Origin: Streptomyces sp. HD
GTDB taxonomy: Bacteria; Actinomycetota; Actinomycetes; Streptomycetales; Streptomycetaceae
Length of the DNA: 64,000 bases
Direction: 5' to 3'
Assembly: GCF_028369295.1 (NCBI RefSeq)
Contig: NZ_JAQMYP010000034.1
Span: 1 to 64,000 of the forward strand
In this document: positions 44,200 through 52,227 of the stretch, piece after piece
Layout of the letters: the number at the start of each line of letters is the position of its first letter
Numbering within the stretch: the stretch's first letter is position 1
The notes under the pieces: model-generated
Told to the model about the DNA's origin: nothing
The model's input: only the letters and a program-made list of their open reading frames with translations
Database searches by the model: none
Program-made: the position numbers and the translations under genes

Positions 44200-44774
44200 A
44201 GGGCCTCGAACGCGTCGGTCGCGGGGCTGTGCGCCTGTACGGCGCCCTTGTGGACCTCGTAGTACCAGGCGTGCAGGGTCAGTTGACGCTCCTTCAGCTT
44301 CTGCTCGATGAACGGGTACGAGCGCAGCCGCAGCAGCTGCGCGAGCACATGGGCCTGGACGCCTTCGGCGACCTCGGGGTCCTCGGCGGCTCCCGTCGGA
44401 CGCGGGGTTGCGTTCGTGAGCCAGTCGCGCACGGCTGGTACGGCGTCGAGGTCGTCGCCGCGCACCAGCGCGCCGACGGCGCCGCAGTGGGAGTGGCCGC
44501 AGACCACGATGTCGCTGACGCCGAGGACCTCCACGGCGTACTCGATGGTGGCCGCCTCGCTGGTGGGGTGCTCGGAGGCGTACGGCGGGACGATGTTGCC
44601 CGCGGTGCGGAGCTCGAAGAGCTCACCGGGGCGGGCGCCGGTGATCAGGGCCGGGACGACCCGGGAGTCGGAGCAGGTGATGAACAGGACCTGCGGGGAC
44701 TGCCCTTCGGCCAGCTTGGCGAACTCCTCAGGGCGCTGTCCGAACGTGCGGGCGTTGTCGATGAGGGGCTGCAT
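44196..44774 (-). CDS. beta-class carbonic anhydrase
   Basis: Cytoplasmic zinc enzyme (192 aa) for CO2/bicarbonate conversion. Zinc ligands are Cys34 (in CSDSR, with the Asp36-Arg38 dyad), His94 and Cys97 (HSHCGA). It is the first gene of a two-gene operon with the SulP transporter, so the pair probably takes up and balances inorganic carbon. Confidence 0.95.
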   Translation of the reverse strand: MQPLIDNARTFGQRPEEFAKLAEGQSPQVLFITCSDSRVVPALITGARPGELFELRTAGNIVPPYASEHPTSEAATIEYAVEVLGVSDIVVCGHSHCGAVGALVRGDDLDAVPAVRDWLTNATPRPTGAAEDPEVAEGVQAHVLAQLLRLRSYPFIEQKLKERQLTLHAWYYEVHKGAVQAHSPATDAFEAL

Positions 44775-44851
44775 ATGTGGTGACTCCTCCTGGCGCGCCG
44801 CAGTGGCGCGTCGGGGTTACATGACAGAGGTGGGGGGATCTGCTCTGCTGC

Positions 44852-45256
44852 TCAGCAGCGGAAGACCTGAAGCGCGGCCGGGGTGTGCGCCGCCGCGGGT
44901 CTCGACGGGCGCTCGTGCGCGGTGCCGGCGGTGGCCGGTTCGCGCGCGGACGCGGGATCCTGAGTGATCAGGGGCCGGTAGGGCGCCAGGGGCCCTGAGT
45001 CGGCGACGCGCTGACGGTCACGAGTCCGCAGCGGACCGGTCGGGTCCCCATGGCCCGAGGGTTCGCAGTGGCGGGATGTGAGGGTTTCGTCGCGCAGCGC
45101 CTTCCCGGAGAGTTTGATTCCGGGCTGGGCTTTGGCCTTTGCCTGACTGACTGTGTGCGCGTCTGCGAAGGATGCGGTGGGTGCGAAGAACTGGAGGGCG
45201 AGCAGGACGGCGGCGAGAAGCGAAACCACGGTCCGTGCCGTCGTACCTCGGAACAT
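44852..45256 (-). CDS. small secreted protein, unknown
   Basis: Protein of 134 aa with a clear Sec signal (hydrophobic VVSLLAAVLLALQFFAP, cut near SFADA). The mature part is low in structure-forming residues, rich in Ala, Pro and Thr, with two cysteines (about 64 and 134). No family is recognised. It could be a real small exported factor or a fast-evolving remnant. The upstream region is unusually AT-rich with tandem repeats. Confidence 0.65.
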   Translation of the reverse strand: MFRGTTARTVVSLLAAVLLALQFFAPTASFADAHTVSQAKAKAQPGIKLSGKALRDETLTSRHCEPSGHGDPTGPLRTRDRQRVADSGPLAPYRPLITQDPASAREPATAGTAHERPSRPAAAHTPAALQVFRC

Positions 45257-45301
45257 GCGCCCCCCTTCCAGTCAGTCCACACCTCTTGCGCGTGCCAACA
45301 C

Positions 45302-45320
45302 TTGGTCAATCGTTGGTCAA
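45302..45320. promoter_or_regulatory. tandem TTGGTCAA boxes upstream of secreted gene
   Basis: Two exact TTGGTCAA copies with an 11-bp period (45302-45309, 45313-45320) lie 46 bp upstream of the secreted-protein start. On the coding strand each gives TTGACCAA, so one may double as a -35 element. A GTTAACTTAAC palindrome (45354-45364) lies just upstream. A response-regulator site is plausible. Confidence 0.45.
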
Positions 45321-45409
45321 GAAACACATTAGCCCGGCAAAGTTGTTTGCAGGGTTAACTTAACGTTTCAAGCTGAAGAGAGCCTGAAATGCGAGGGTGG
45401 CATGGCTAA

Positions 45410-45434
45410 AACTCCCCCTTGACCAGGGGGAGTT
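45410..45434 (-). terminator. rho-independent terminator of zapE
   Basis: A 10-bp stem (AACTCCCCCT / AGGGGGAGTT) with a 5-nt loop lies 16 bp after the zapE stop. In the leftward direction it is followed by TTTTAG, so it is a classic rho-independent terminator, rare in this GC-rich DNA. Confidence 0.8.
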
Positions 45435-45450
45435 GACGGGATAGTGAGCG

Positions 45451-46563
45451 TCAGGCGGTGACGAGACCCTGCGCGTCGCGCGCCAGGGCGGTGAGCCGCG
45501 AGATGGCGCGGAAGTACTTCTTGCGGTAGCCGCCCTTCAGCATCTCCTCGCTGAAGAGCCGGTCGAAGGGCAGTCCCGAGGCCAGGACCGGGACCTCACG
45601 GTCGTAGAGCCGGTCGGCGAGCACGACGAGCCGCAGGGCGGTGGACTGGTCCGGAATCGGCTGTACGTCGGTGAGGCACACGGCCTTGAGGTCATCGGTG
45701 AGCGCGCCGTACCGGCTGGGGTGGACGCGGGCCAGGTGGTCCAGCAGATGCGGGAAGTCGTCGAGCGAGGCGCCCGCGGTGGCGTACGCCGCCTTCGTCA
45801 CCTGTTCGTCCGAGTACGGCGCCGGCGCCTCCGGCAGGCCGCGGTGGCGGTAGTCCTCGCCGTCGATGCGCAGCGCACGGAAGTGGGCCGACAGGCCCTG
45901 GATCTCCCGCAGGAAGTCGACCGCCGCGAAGCGGCCCTCGCCGAGCTTGCCGGGCAGCGTGTTGGAGGTGGCGGCGAGCGCGACGCCCGCGTCGACCAGC
46001 TTGCCGAGCAGGGTGGAGACGAGGACGGTGTCGCCCGGGTCGTCCAGCTCGAACTCGTCGATGCACAGCAGCCGGTGACCGGAGAGGGTCTGCACCGTCT
46101 GCTGGAAGCCGAGGGCGCCGACGAGGTTCGTCAGCTCCACGAAGGTGCCGAACGCCTTGAGCGACGGCTCGGCCGGCGTCGCGTGCCAGAGGGAGGCGAG
46201 CAGGTGGGTCTTGCCGACGCCGTAGCCGCCGTCGAGGTAGACACCGCGGGGACCTGCCGGGGTCTTGGGTGCCTTGGACCTGCCGAACCCCAGGAAACCG
46301 CGCTTGCCGGTCTTCCCGGCGCCGCTGGCGTGCGCCCCGCCGAGCCCGCCCGCGAAGCCCTCCAGGACGCGGACAGCGTCGGTCTGGCTGGGCTGGTTCG
46401 GGTCCGGTATGTACGTGCTGAAGCGGACCGAGTCGAAACGAGGCGGCGGCACCATCTCGGCGACCAGCCGGTCCGCGGGGACGTGCGGCTCACGGGTGCA
46501 GAGCGAGAGCGGGCTCGCTTCGGCTATCGGGCTCGGCTTGGACGCGGCGGTGGAGGACGACAC
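45451..46563 (-). CDS. zapE: ZapE/AFG1-type P-loop ATPase
   Basis: AAA-like ATPase (370 aa) of the AFG1/ZapE family, which in E. coli acts on the division ring. Walker A is GGYGVGKT, preceded by GVYLDG; Walker B is CIDEFELDD; sensor-like ATSNTLP follows. A Gly/Lys-rich insert (about 78-100) lies before the P-loop. The start is GTG. It is divergent from the RibD-like gene 37 bp away, so the promoters overlap. Confidence 0.9.
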   Translation of the reverse strand: MSSSTAASKPSPIAEASPLSLCTREPHVPADRLVAEMVPPPRFDSVRFSTYIPDPNQPSQTDAVRVLEGFAGGLGGAHASGAGKTGKRGFLGFGRSKAPKTPAGPRGVYLDGGYGVGKTHLLASLWHATPAEPSLKAFGTFVELTNLVGALGFQQTVQTLSGHRLLCIDEFELDDPGDTVLVSTLLGKLVDAGVALAATSNTLPGKLGEGRFAAVDFLREIQGLSAHFRALRIDGEDYRHRGLPEAPAPYSDEQVTKAAYATAGASLDDFPHLLDHLARVHPSRYGALTDDLKAVCLTDVQPIPDQSTALRLVVLADRLYDREVPVLASGLPFDRLFSEEMLKGGYRKKYFRAISRLTALARDAQGLVTA

Positions 46564-46600
46564 GGTTCACCATGCTAAGCGCCGTGCCACACTCCTTGGC

Positions 46601-47494
46601 ATGCGACGCCTGTTCCCTGTGACCGACGAAACAACAGCGAGGGGCTCCGGCGGTTCGGCCGGGGCGGACGGGGGTGGAGCTGCTGATGGGGAGCTTGTTT
46701 CCGGTGCCGCCGGTGCCGCCGGCGGGGGCTCCGGGGTCGTTTTTCCCGGTGGGGACCTGGTCGACCGGGAGTGGAGTCTCGCCGAGCTCGCCGTCGCCTA
46801 TGCCTACCCGCGGCCCGGGCCCGACGGGCGGCAGCCCTGGCTGCGGGCCAACATGGTGTCCACGCTGGACGGGGCCGCCCAGCACGACGGCCGTTCGCAG
46901 CCCATCTCCAGCGCGGCCGACATGCGGATCTTCGGCACGCTGCGGGCACTGGCGGACGTCGTGATCGTCGGTGCCGAAACGGTACGTCAGGAGGGGTACC
47001 GTCCGGCACGCGCGCGTGCCGAGTTCGCGCAGGCCCGTCAAGCCGCCGGTCAGGAGCCCGCTCCGGCCATCGCGGTGGTCAGCGCGAGCCTGGACCTGGA
47101 CTACGGCCTGCCGCTGTTCACCTCTCCCTCCGTGCCCACCCTGGTCCTCACGGGCGCCGCCGCTGCCCCGGACCGGATCGCCGCCGCGGAGAAGGCGGGG
47201 GCGCGCGTGGTGGTCGCCGGTGACGGCGTCGGCGTGGACCCCGCCCGTGCCGTCCGGGCCCTGGCCGAGCTCGGCCACACCCGGCTGCTGACCGAGGGCG
47301 GGCCGCGGCTGCTCGGTCAGCTGGTGGCCGCCGGGGTGCTCGACGAGCTCTGTCTGACGATCTCCCCGATGCTCACCGCCGGTGACGCGCAGCGCATCGC
47401 CGGAGGGCCCTCGGTGGCGGTCCCGAAACGGTTCGGGCTGGCATCCCTGCTGGAGGAGGACGGATTCCTGTTCGGCAGGTACCGGCGGACGTGA
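46601..47494 (+). CDS. RibD C-terminal-type reductase (pyrimidine reductase family)
   Basis: Protein of 297 aa with the dihydrofolate-reductase-like fold of the RibD C-terminal domain: NMVSTLDGAAQHDGRS, VIVGAETVRQEGY, LLTEGGPRLLGQL. Such stand-alone copies in actinobacteria reduce riboflavin-type pyrimidines or unknown substrates. A 45-residue Gly/Ala linker precedes the domain. The neighbours give no pathway context. Confidence 0.87.
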   Translation: MRRLFPVTDETTARGSGGSAGADGGGAADGELVSGAAGAAGGGSGVVFPGGDLVDREWSLAELAVAYAYPRPGPDGRQPWLRANMVSTLDGAAQHDGRSQPISSAADMRIFGTLRALADVVIVGAETVRQEGYRPARARAEFAQARQAAGQEPAPAIAVVSASLDLDYGLPLFTSPSVPTLVLTGAAAAPDRIAAAEKAGARVVVAGDGVGVDPARAVRALAELGHTRLLTEGGPRLLGQLVAAGVLDELCLTISPMLTAGDAQRIAGGPSVAVPKRFGLASLLEEDGFLFGRYRRT

Positions 47495-47639
47495 GGTTGG
47501 TACGGACATGGGTTCTATCGATGCCGTAGTCCTGAAAACGGCGGAATAGGCCGTTCCGTTTAGCTTCCGCCGGGCACACTAAAACTCGCAGTCCCCGTGC
47601 GAGCACGGGGCAGGATGGTTTCCGCAGAAGGGGCGCCCG

Positions 47640-48113
47640 GTGTTCACAAGCGTTTTGATGATCGAGAAGGCCCTGACGTCCGCCGACGTGGAGTTCGTGA
47701 CCACCTTGCACGGGGACGAACAGGTCGCCTTCCATGTGCTGCTCCAGCCGCGCGGCGAGCAGGCCGACAGGCTGTTGCGCGCCATCGACGACATCGCCCT
47801 CGGCGAGCTGGACGAGGCGGTCCGGGAGGGGAAGACCCCGGAGGGGGAGGAGGCGCTCAGTACGGGGGAGCGGGCGCTGGAGGTGTCGCTCACGGCGTTG
47901 CGCTCCGCCGGGGCGGCGGCGGAGGGGCGGTTGCTGGAGGACCATCCGCTGGATGCGCTCAAGGCGGTGGTGGAGGAGGTCCGGGCGGATGAGGTGATCG
48001 TGCTGACCGATCCCCACTACGTGGAGGAGTTCTTCCATCGGGACTGGGCTTCTCGGGCTCGGCACAGGGTGGGGGTGCCCGTGCTGAAGCTGTTCTCGCA
48101 CAGTAAGGCGTAG
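47640..48113 (+). CDS. conserved actinobacterial protein, UspA-like fold
   Basis: Small acidic cytoplasmic protein (157 aa) with alternating beta strands and helices and a final DEVIVLTDPHYVEEFF stretch, reminiscent of universal-stress-type nucleotide folds. Homologues are common in Streptomyces and are sometimes mislabelled indole-glycerol-phosphate synthase, for which no active site is seen. The start is GTG; an ATG at 47658 is also in frame. Function is unknown. Confidence 0.75.
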   Translation: MFTSVLMIEKALTSADVEFVTTLHGDEQVAFHVLLQPRGEQADRLLRAIDDIALGELDEAVREGKTPEGEEALSTGERALEVSLTALRSAGAAAEGRLLEDHPLDALKAVVEEVRADEVIVLTDPHYVEEFFHRDWASRARHRVGVPVLKLFSHSKA

Positions 48114-48129
48114 GGGGGTTTTCGGGGGC

Positions 48130-48210
48130 CGCGCCGTAGGGGCTGACGTCGGTTCCCGGCTGCGGGTCGCCTCTGGCTTGTCGCGCAGTTCCCCGCGCCC
48201 CTGGGCGTTG
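48130..48210. repeat. Streptomyces dispersed intergenic repeat, second copy
   Basis: GGGTCGCCTCTGGCTTGTCG followed by CGCAGTTCCCCGCGCCCCTG is the common Streptomyces intergenic motif, inverted relative to the copy at 35,700. It lies between the UspA-like gene and murC. Confidence 0.6.
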
Positions 48211-48218
48211 CAGTCACC

Positions 48219-48238
48219 CCCCAGCCAATAGGCTGGGG
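48219..48238 (+). terminator. short hairpin upstream of murC
   Basis: CCCCAGCC-AATA-GGCTGGGG forms an 8-bp perfect stem with a 4-nt loop, 35 bp before the murC start. It may terminate the upstream gene or act in the murC leader. Confidence 0.5.
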
Positions 48239-48273
48239 CCTCATCGTCGTATCGCAATCCTGGGAGAACACGC

Positions 48274-49662
48274 ATGGCACCCGGCATTCCCACCGCCATG
48301 GACCGACCGCACTTCATCGGCATCGGCGGCGCCGGGATGTCGGGGATCGCGAAGATTCTCGCGCAGCGTGGGGCCAAGGTGGCCGGCAGTGACGCCAAGG
48401 AGTCGGCGACCGCCGAGGCGCTGCGGGCGCTGGGCGTGACCGTGCACATCGGGCACGCCGCGGAGCACCTCGCCGACGACGCCAGCTGTGTCGTGGTGTC
48501 GTCGGCGATCCGGAAGGACAACCCGGAGCTGGCCCGCGCCGCCGAGCTGGGCATCCCGGTGGTGCACCGCTCCGACGCGCTGGCCGCGCTGATGGACGGG
48601 CTGCGTCCGATCGCCGTCGCCGGTACGCACGGCAAGACGACCACGACGTCGATGCTGGCGGTCTCCCTGTCCGAGCTGGGCCTGAAGCCGTCGTACGCCA
48701 TCGGCGGCGACCTGGACGCCCCCGGCTCGAACGCCCTGCACGGCGACGGGGACATCTTCGTCGCCGAGGCGGACGAATCGGACCGCAGCTTCCACAAGTA
48801 CACGCCCGACGTCGCGATCGTCCTGAACGTCGAGCTCGACCACCACGCCAACTACGCGTCGATGGACGAGATCTACGAGTCCTTCGTGACGTTCGCCGAC
48901 CGCATCACCGAGGGCGGCACGCTGGTGATCTCGGCCGACCAGGACGGGGCGCGGGAGCTGACCCGACGGGTGTCCGGCACGGTCCGGACGGTGACGTACG
49001 GCGAGGCGGAGGACGCCGACGTACGTGTGCTGTCGGTGCTGCCGCAGGGGCTGAAGAGCCAGGTCACCGTCCTGCTGGACGGCCAGGAGCTCACCTTCAC
49101 GGTCTCGGTCCCGGGCCGGCACTACGCGCTCAACGCGGTCGCCGCCCTGGCCGCCGGCGCCGCGCTGGGCGTCCCGGCCGCCGAGCTGGCCCCGGCGCTC
49201 GCGGCCTACACCGGGGTGAAGCGGCGCCTCCAGCTGAAGGGCGAGGCCGCGGGCGTCCAGGTCATCGACTCCTACGCCCACCACCCGACCGAGATGACGG
49301 CCGACCTGGAGGCCATGCGCGCGGCCGCCGGAGACGCCCGGATCCTGGTCGTCTACCAGCCCCACCTCTTCTCCCGCACCCAGGAGCTCGGCAAGGAGAT
49401 GGGCGACGCCCTCGCCCTCGCGGACTCCTCGCTGGTCCTGGACATCTACCCGGCCCGCGAGGACCCGATCCCCGGCATCACCAGCGACCTGGTGATCGAG
49501 GCGGCACGGGCGGCGGGCGCCGAGGTGACGGCGGTGCACGACAAGGGCGAGGTGCCCGCGCTGGTCGCGGGAATGGCGAAGCCCGGTGATCTCGTTCTCA
49601 CCATGGGCGCGGGCGATGTCACCGACCTCGGCCCGCTCATCCTGGACCGCCTGGCGAAGTGA
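48274..49662 (+). CDS. murC: UDP-N-acetylmuramate-L-alanine ligase
   Basis: Essential cytoplasmic Mur ligase (462 aa) that adds L-Ala to UDP-MurNAc in peptidoglycan synthesis. N-terminal Rossmann motif HFIGIGGAGMSG, central ATP loop GTHGKTTTT, ADESDRSF and the C-terminal DSYAHHPTE, which marks MurC over other Mur enzymes. An ATG nine codons in (MDRPHF) is an alternative start. The gene stands apart from the main mur/dcw cluster, as in other Streptomyces, and is followed closely by msrB. Confidence 0.96.
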   Translation: MAPGIPTAMDRPHFIGIGGAGMSGIAKILAQRGAKVAGSDAKESATAEALRALGVTVHIGHAAEHLADDASCVVVSSAIRKDNPELARAAELGIPVVHRSDALAALMDGLRPIAVAGTHGKTTTTSMLAVSLSELGLKPSYAIGGDLDAPGSNALHGDGDIFVAEADESDRSFHKYTPDVAIVLNVELDHHANYASMDEIYESFVTFADRITEGGTLVISADQDGARELTRRVSGTVRTVTYGEAEDADVRVLSVLPQGLKSQVTVLLDGQELTFTVSVPGRHYALNAVAALAAGAALGVPAAELAPALAAYTGVKRRLQLKGEAAGVQVIDSYAHHPTEMTADLEAMRAAAGDARILVVYQPHLFSRTQELGKEMGDALALADSSLVLDIYPAREDPIPGITSDLVIEAARAAGAEVTAVHDKGEVPALVAGMAKPGDLVLTMGAGDVTDLGPLILDRLAK

Positions 49663-49675
49663 GGGACAAGGACCC

Positions 49676-50083
49676 ATGTCGTACGACGTCGAAAAGCCGG
49701 ACGAGGAGTGGCGCGCGGAGCTGAGCCCGGCCGAGTACGCCGTCCTCCGCGAGGCAGGCACGGAGCCCGCCTTCACCGGTGAGTACACCAACACCAAGAC
49801 GAACGGCGTCTACTCCTGCCGTGCCTGTGGCGCCGAACTCTTCACCTCCACCACCAAGTTCGAGTCCCACTGCGGCTGGCCGTCCTTCTACGACCCGAAG
49901 GACACCGACGCGGTGGAGCTGATCGAGGACCGCTCGCACGGGATGGTGCGGACGGAGGTGCGCTGTGCCCGGTGCGGGTCGCATCTCGGGCATGTATTCG
50001 AGGGGGAGGGGTATCCGACCCCGACCGACCAGCGCTACTGCATCAACAGCATCTCGCTGCGGCTGACGCCGGACGAGGGCTGA
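49676..50083 (+). CDS. msrB: peptide-methionine (R)-S-oxide reductase
   Basis: Methionine-R-sulfoxide reductase (135 aa) for repair of oxidised proteins. Two CxxC zinc sites (CRAC, CARC), the motifs GWPSF and HLGHVF, and the catalytic Cys in RYCINS near the C-terminus are present, all as expected. It starts 13 bp after murC and may share its transcript. Confidence 0.95.
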   Translation: MSYDVEKPDEEWRAELSPAEYAVLREAGTEPAFTGEYTNTKTNGVYSCRACGAELFTSTTKFESHCGWPSFYDPKDTDAVELIEDRSHGMVRTEVRCARCGSHLGHVFEGEGYPTPTDQRYCINSISLRLTPDEG

Positions 50084-50099
50084 CCGCCGGCCCGAGGCC

Positions 50100-50610
50100 C
50101 TCGGCCGTGGAGTGTCCGGGGCGGGACCGCTCCGGACACCTCGGTCAGGAGGCGTTCGACGTCCGTGCCCCAGCGTGAGGCGATCACGAGGTCCCGGGCC
50201 GGGTCCACCCACAGCAGGTGACTGCCGCCGTTGCCGCGGGCGCAGCGGTCGGTGCGCGGGGCCCGGGGCCCGGGGCCAGACCGTGCCCCGGTCGTTGAGC
50301 CACCACGACAAGCCGTACTCGGGCTTGACGCGGCAGGGCGTCCACGACTCCTCGACCCAGCGGCGCGACAGGACCTGGCGTCCGCCCCACCTGCCGCCGT
50401 TCAGGCAGAGCAGGCCGATGCGGGCCAGGTCCAGGGCGCCGATCCACAGGCCGCCGCCCCAGTGGGCGCCGCCGGAAACGACCGGCACCGGCCGCCCCGC
50501 CTGGGCACGAACGGCGGGCGCGAGCGCGGTACGGTCGCGGCCCTCCCCGGAGTCGAGGGCCGGGACCTCGCTGTCCGGGGACCGTTCCTTCGTGCCGGAA
50601 TCCAACCGAG
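50100..50610 (-). pseudogene. decayed serine hydrolase (beta-lactamase-like)
   Basis: Only the C-terminal part of a class C beta-lactamase/esterase-like gene is readable, in two frames. One frame gives WIGALDLARIGLLCLNGGRW and the Tyr-bearing WVEESW...YGLSWWLN stretch. Another gives GNGGSHLLWVDPARDLV and IASRWGTDVERLL. The frame breaks near 50,250-50,280, and the N-terminal half with SxxK is missing. It fills most of the gap between msrB and the PP2C gene. Confidence 0.75.
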
Positions 50611-50816
50611 TTCACACCGCATCTCCGCCGAGCAGGGACACGGCCACCTGCCCCGACCCGGCGGAATCCGCACCCATGTCGGGCCTGGCCCGCGTCACAC
50701 ATGGGGTGCGGGTGCGCTGGCACGGGGGAGGCGGTTGTTCCTAGACTCGTAAGACGGGGGGCAGGCCGGAGTCCCGGCCCGGCGTCGTGACCCGTGCGGG
50801 AAGGCGGTGGCGGCTT

Positions 50817-51563
50817 GTGCCGTACGTCGCTGTGAGTGCGATCAGTCATCCCGGCCTGCTGCGCGAGCGGAACGAGGACAGCCTCGTCGTCGGGCCGTGG
50901 ACCCTGTGCGGCACGGTGACCGAGAATCCACAGACCCTGGTCTTCCCACTCGGCACCCCGCTCGTCGTTGCCGTCGCCGACGGGCTCGGCGGGCATCCCG
51001 GCGGTGAGGTGGCCAGCTCCCTGGTCGCCCGGCAGCTCGCCGCGCTGGGCCCGGCCCTGACCAGCGAGGTCGCCGTCCGCGACGTTGTGAACACCTGCAA
51101 CCGCGCCGTGTACCAGGCGGCCGGCGGCGACCAGGTGACCGAGCTCACCGCCATGGGGACCACGGTCGCCGGCGTCGTCGTGCAGTCCGACTCGGTCCTG
51201 GTCTTCAACGTCGGCGACAGTCAGGTCCTCGCGGCCGGCGGCGACGGGCTGCGCCAGGTGAGCGTCGACGACAATCCACCACATCCGCCGGGCCGGACCA
51301 CCTCCCTGGTCACCCAGTGCCTGGGCGGCTCGCCCACCTACCGCGCCATCCATCCCCACGTCACGTCCGAGACCCCGACACCCGGCGAGCGCTACCTGAT
51401 CTGCTCGGACGGCCTCACCGACCCGGTGCCCACAGACGTCCTTGAGCGGATCCTCGACGAGCACGACGACGGGCGGGCGGCCTTCGAGCTGTGGAAGGCC
51501 GCGATCGACGCGGGCGGGCCGGACAACATCACGGTCGCGGTGGTGCGGGTCGGGGAGGAGTAG
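50817..51563 (+). CDS. PP2C-family Ser/Thr protein phosphatase
   Basis: Metal-dependent phosphatase (248 aa). RNEDS, ADGLGGHPGGEVAS, GDSQ, CSDGLTD and PDNITV supply the acidic metal ligands in order, so it looks active. It could oppose Ser/Thr kinases such as the one near 39,000. The GTG chosen gives VPYVAVSAISHPG, the usual N-terminus of the family; a GTG at 50787 would add ten residues. It is intact although both sides hold gene remnants. Confidence 0.9.
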   Translation: MPYVAVSAISHPGLLRERNEDSLVVGPWTLCGTVTENPQTLVFPLGTPLVVAVADGLGGHPGGEVASSLVARQLAALGPALTSEVAVRDVVNTCNRAVYQAAGGDQVTELTAMGTTVAGVVVQSDSVLVFNVGDSQVLAAGGDGLRQVSVDDNPPHPPGRTTSLVTQCLGGSPTYRAIHPHVTSETPTPGERYLICSDGLTDPVPTDVLERILDEHDDGRAAFELWKAAIDAGGPDNITVAVVRVGEE

Positions 51564-51607
51564 CGCGCGGTCACCGGACCGGACGGTGCCGGTGTCGGTG
51601 CCTGGTG

Positions 51608-51862
51608 TCAGTCCGAGGCCAGGGGATCGCGCTGGTCAGCCTCGTCCAGCTTCCCGTAGCCCTTCGCGTAGGTGTGCCGGCGGTCCAGGCCCAGGCCCTC
51701 CGTGAAGTGGCGGCGCATCTCCCGGATGGCACCGGACTCGCCGGCCGCCCACGCGGCGCCGCCCTGCGAGGGAACGGTGGCCTTGAGTACGGCGTCCCGC
51801 AGTGCCTCCCCGGGCCGGTCGGCGGCCCGGTGGATCCAGACCACGTCCAGGTCGGAGTGCGA
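51608..51862 (-). pseudogene. C-terminal remnant of siderophore-interacting protein
   Basis: About 85 residues match the end of SIP/FAD-binding siderophore reductases: SDLDVVWIHR, GEALRDAV, AAWAAGESGAIREMRRHF and KGYGKLDEAD. The FAD domain is absent. The normal stop is kept, so the 5' part was lost by deletion. It abuts the prephenate dehydratase remnant. Confidence 0.75.
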
Positions 51863-52175
51863 TGCCGCGGTGGCCGGTGAGTTCGCCGCCGGCCACTACG
51901 GACTGCGCGCCGCCGCCACCGGGATACAGGACACCGCGGGTGCCACCACACGGTTCCTGCTGTGCTCGCGCTCCGGAAGGCCCGACGCAGTACCCGCCGA
52001 CCGCACCTCGCTGATCGGGCGGCTCGCCGGACGGCCGCAGCACATCGGCGCCCTGCTGGACGGCCTGCGCCGGCACCCCTTCCTGCGGGCCGTGTCCCTG
52101 CACCTCGTGCCCGACGGTGGAGGCCGCTCGCTGCTCTTCGCCGACTGTCCGGGCCGCATTGACCGTTGCTTGTGA
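51862..52175 (+). pseudogene. C-terminal remnant of prephenate dehydratase
   Basis: About 100 residues resemble the end of PheA: DAAVAGEFAAGHYGL, then IQDTAGATTRFLL, which matches the TRF segment of dehydratases, and a weak ACT-like rest. No start codon or N-terminal catalytic part exists. The 5' break coincides with the break of the oppositely oriented SIP remnant. It ends in a strong hairpin. Confidence 0.65.
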
Positions 52176-52176
52176 A

Positions 52177-52208
52177 AGTGGCCCCCGGCTGTCGAGCCGG
52201 GGGCCACT
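52177..52208. terminator. bidirectional hairpin terminator
   Basis: A perfect 14-bp stem (AGTGGCCCCCGGCT / AGCCGGGGGCCACT) with loop GTCG lies between the dehydratase remnant and the end of tetR. Read leftward it is followed by TTTCAC and would stop the tetR transcript. Confidence 0.8.
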
Positions 52209-52227
52209 CTCATGCAACGGCCAGTGA

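Noticed and set aside
47593..47610. CCCCGTGC-GA-GCACGGGG hairpin as terminator or riboswitch
   Set aside because: It is short and lies just upstream of a GTG start without further structure; no riboswitch family is recognised.
47640..48113. Indole-3-glycerol-phosphate synthase
   Set aside because: The protein is too short and lacks the TIM-barrel motifs of TrpC; the name is a carried-over label in databases.
51859..52175. A real small ACT-domain gene
   Set aside because: No start codon or ribosome site precedes the homologous part, and its 5' end coincides with the break of another gene remnant.
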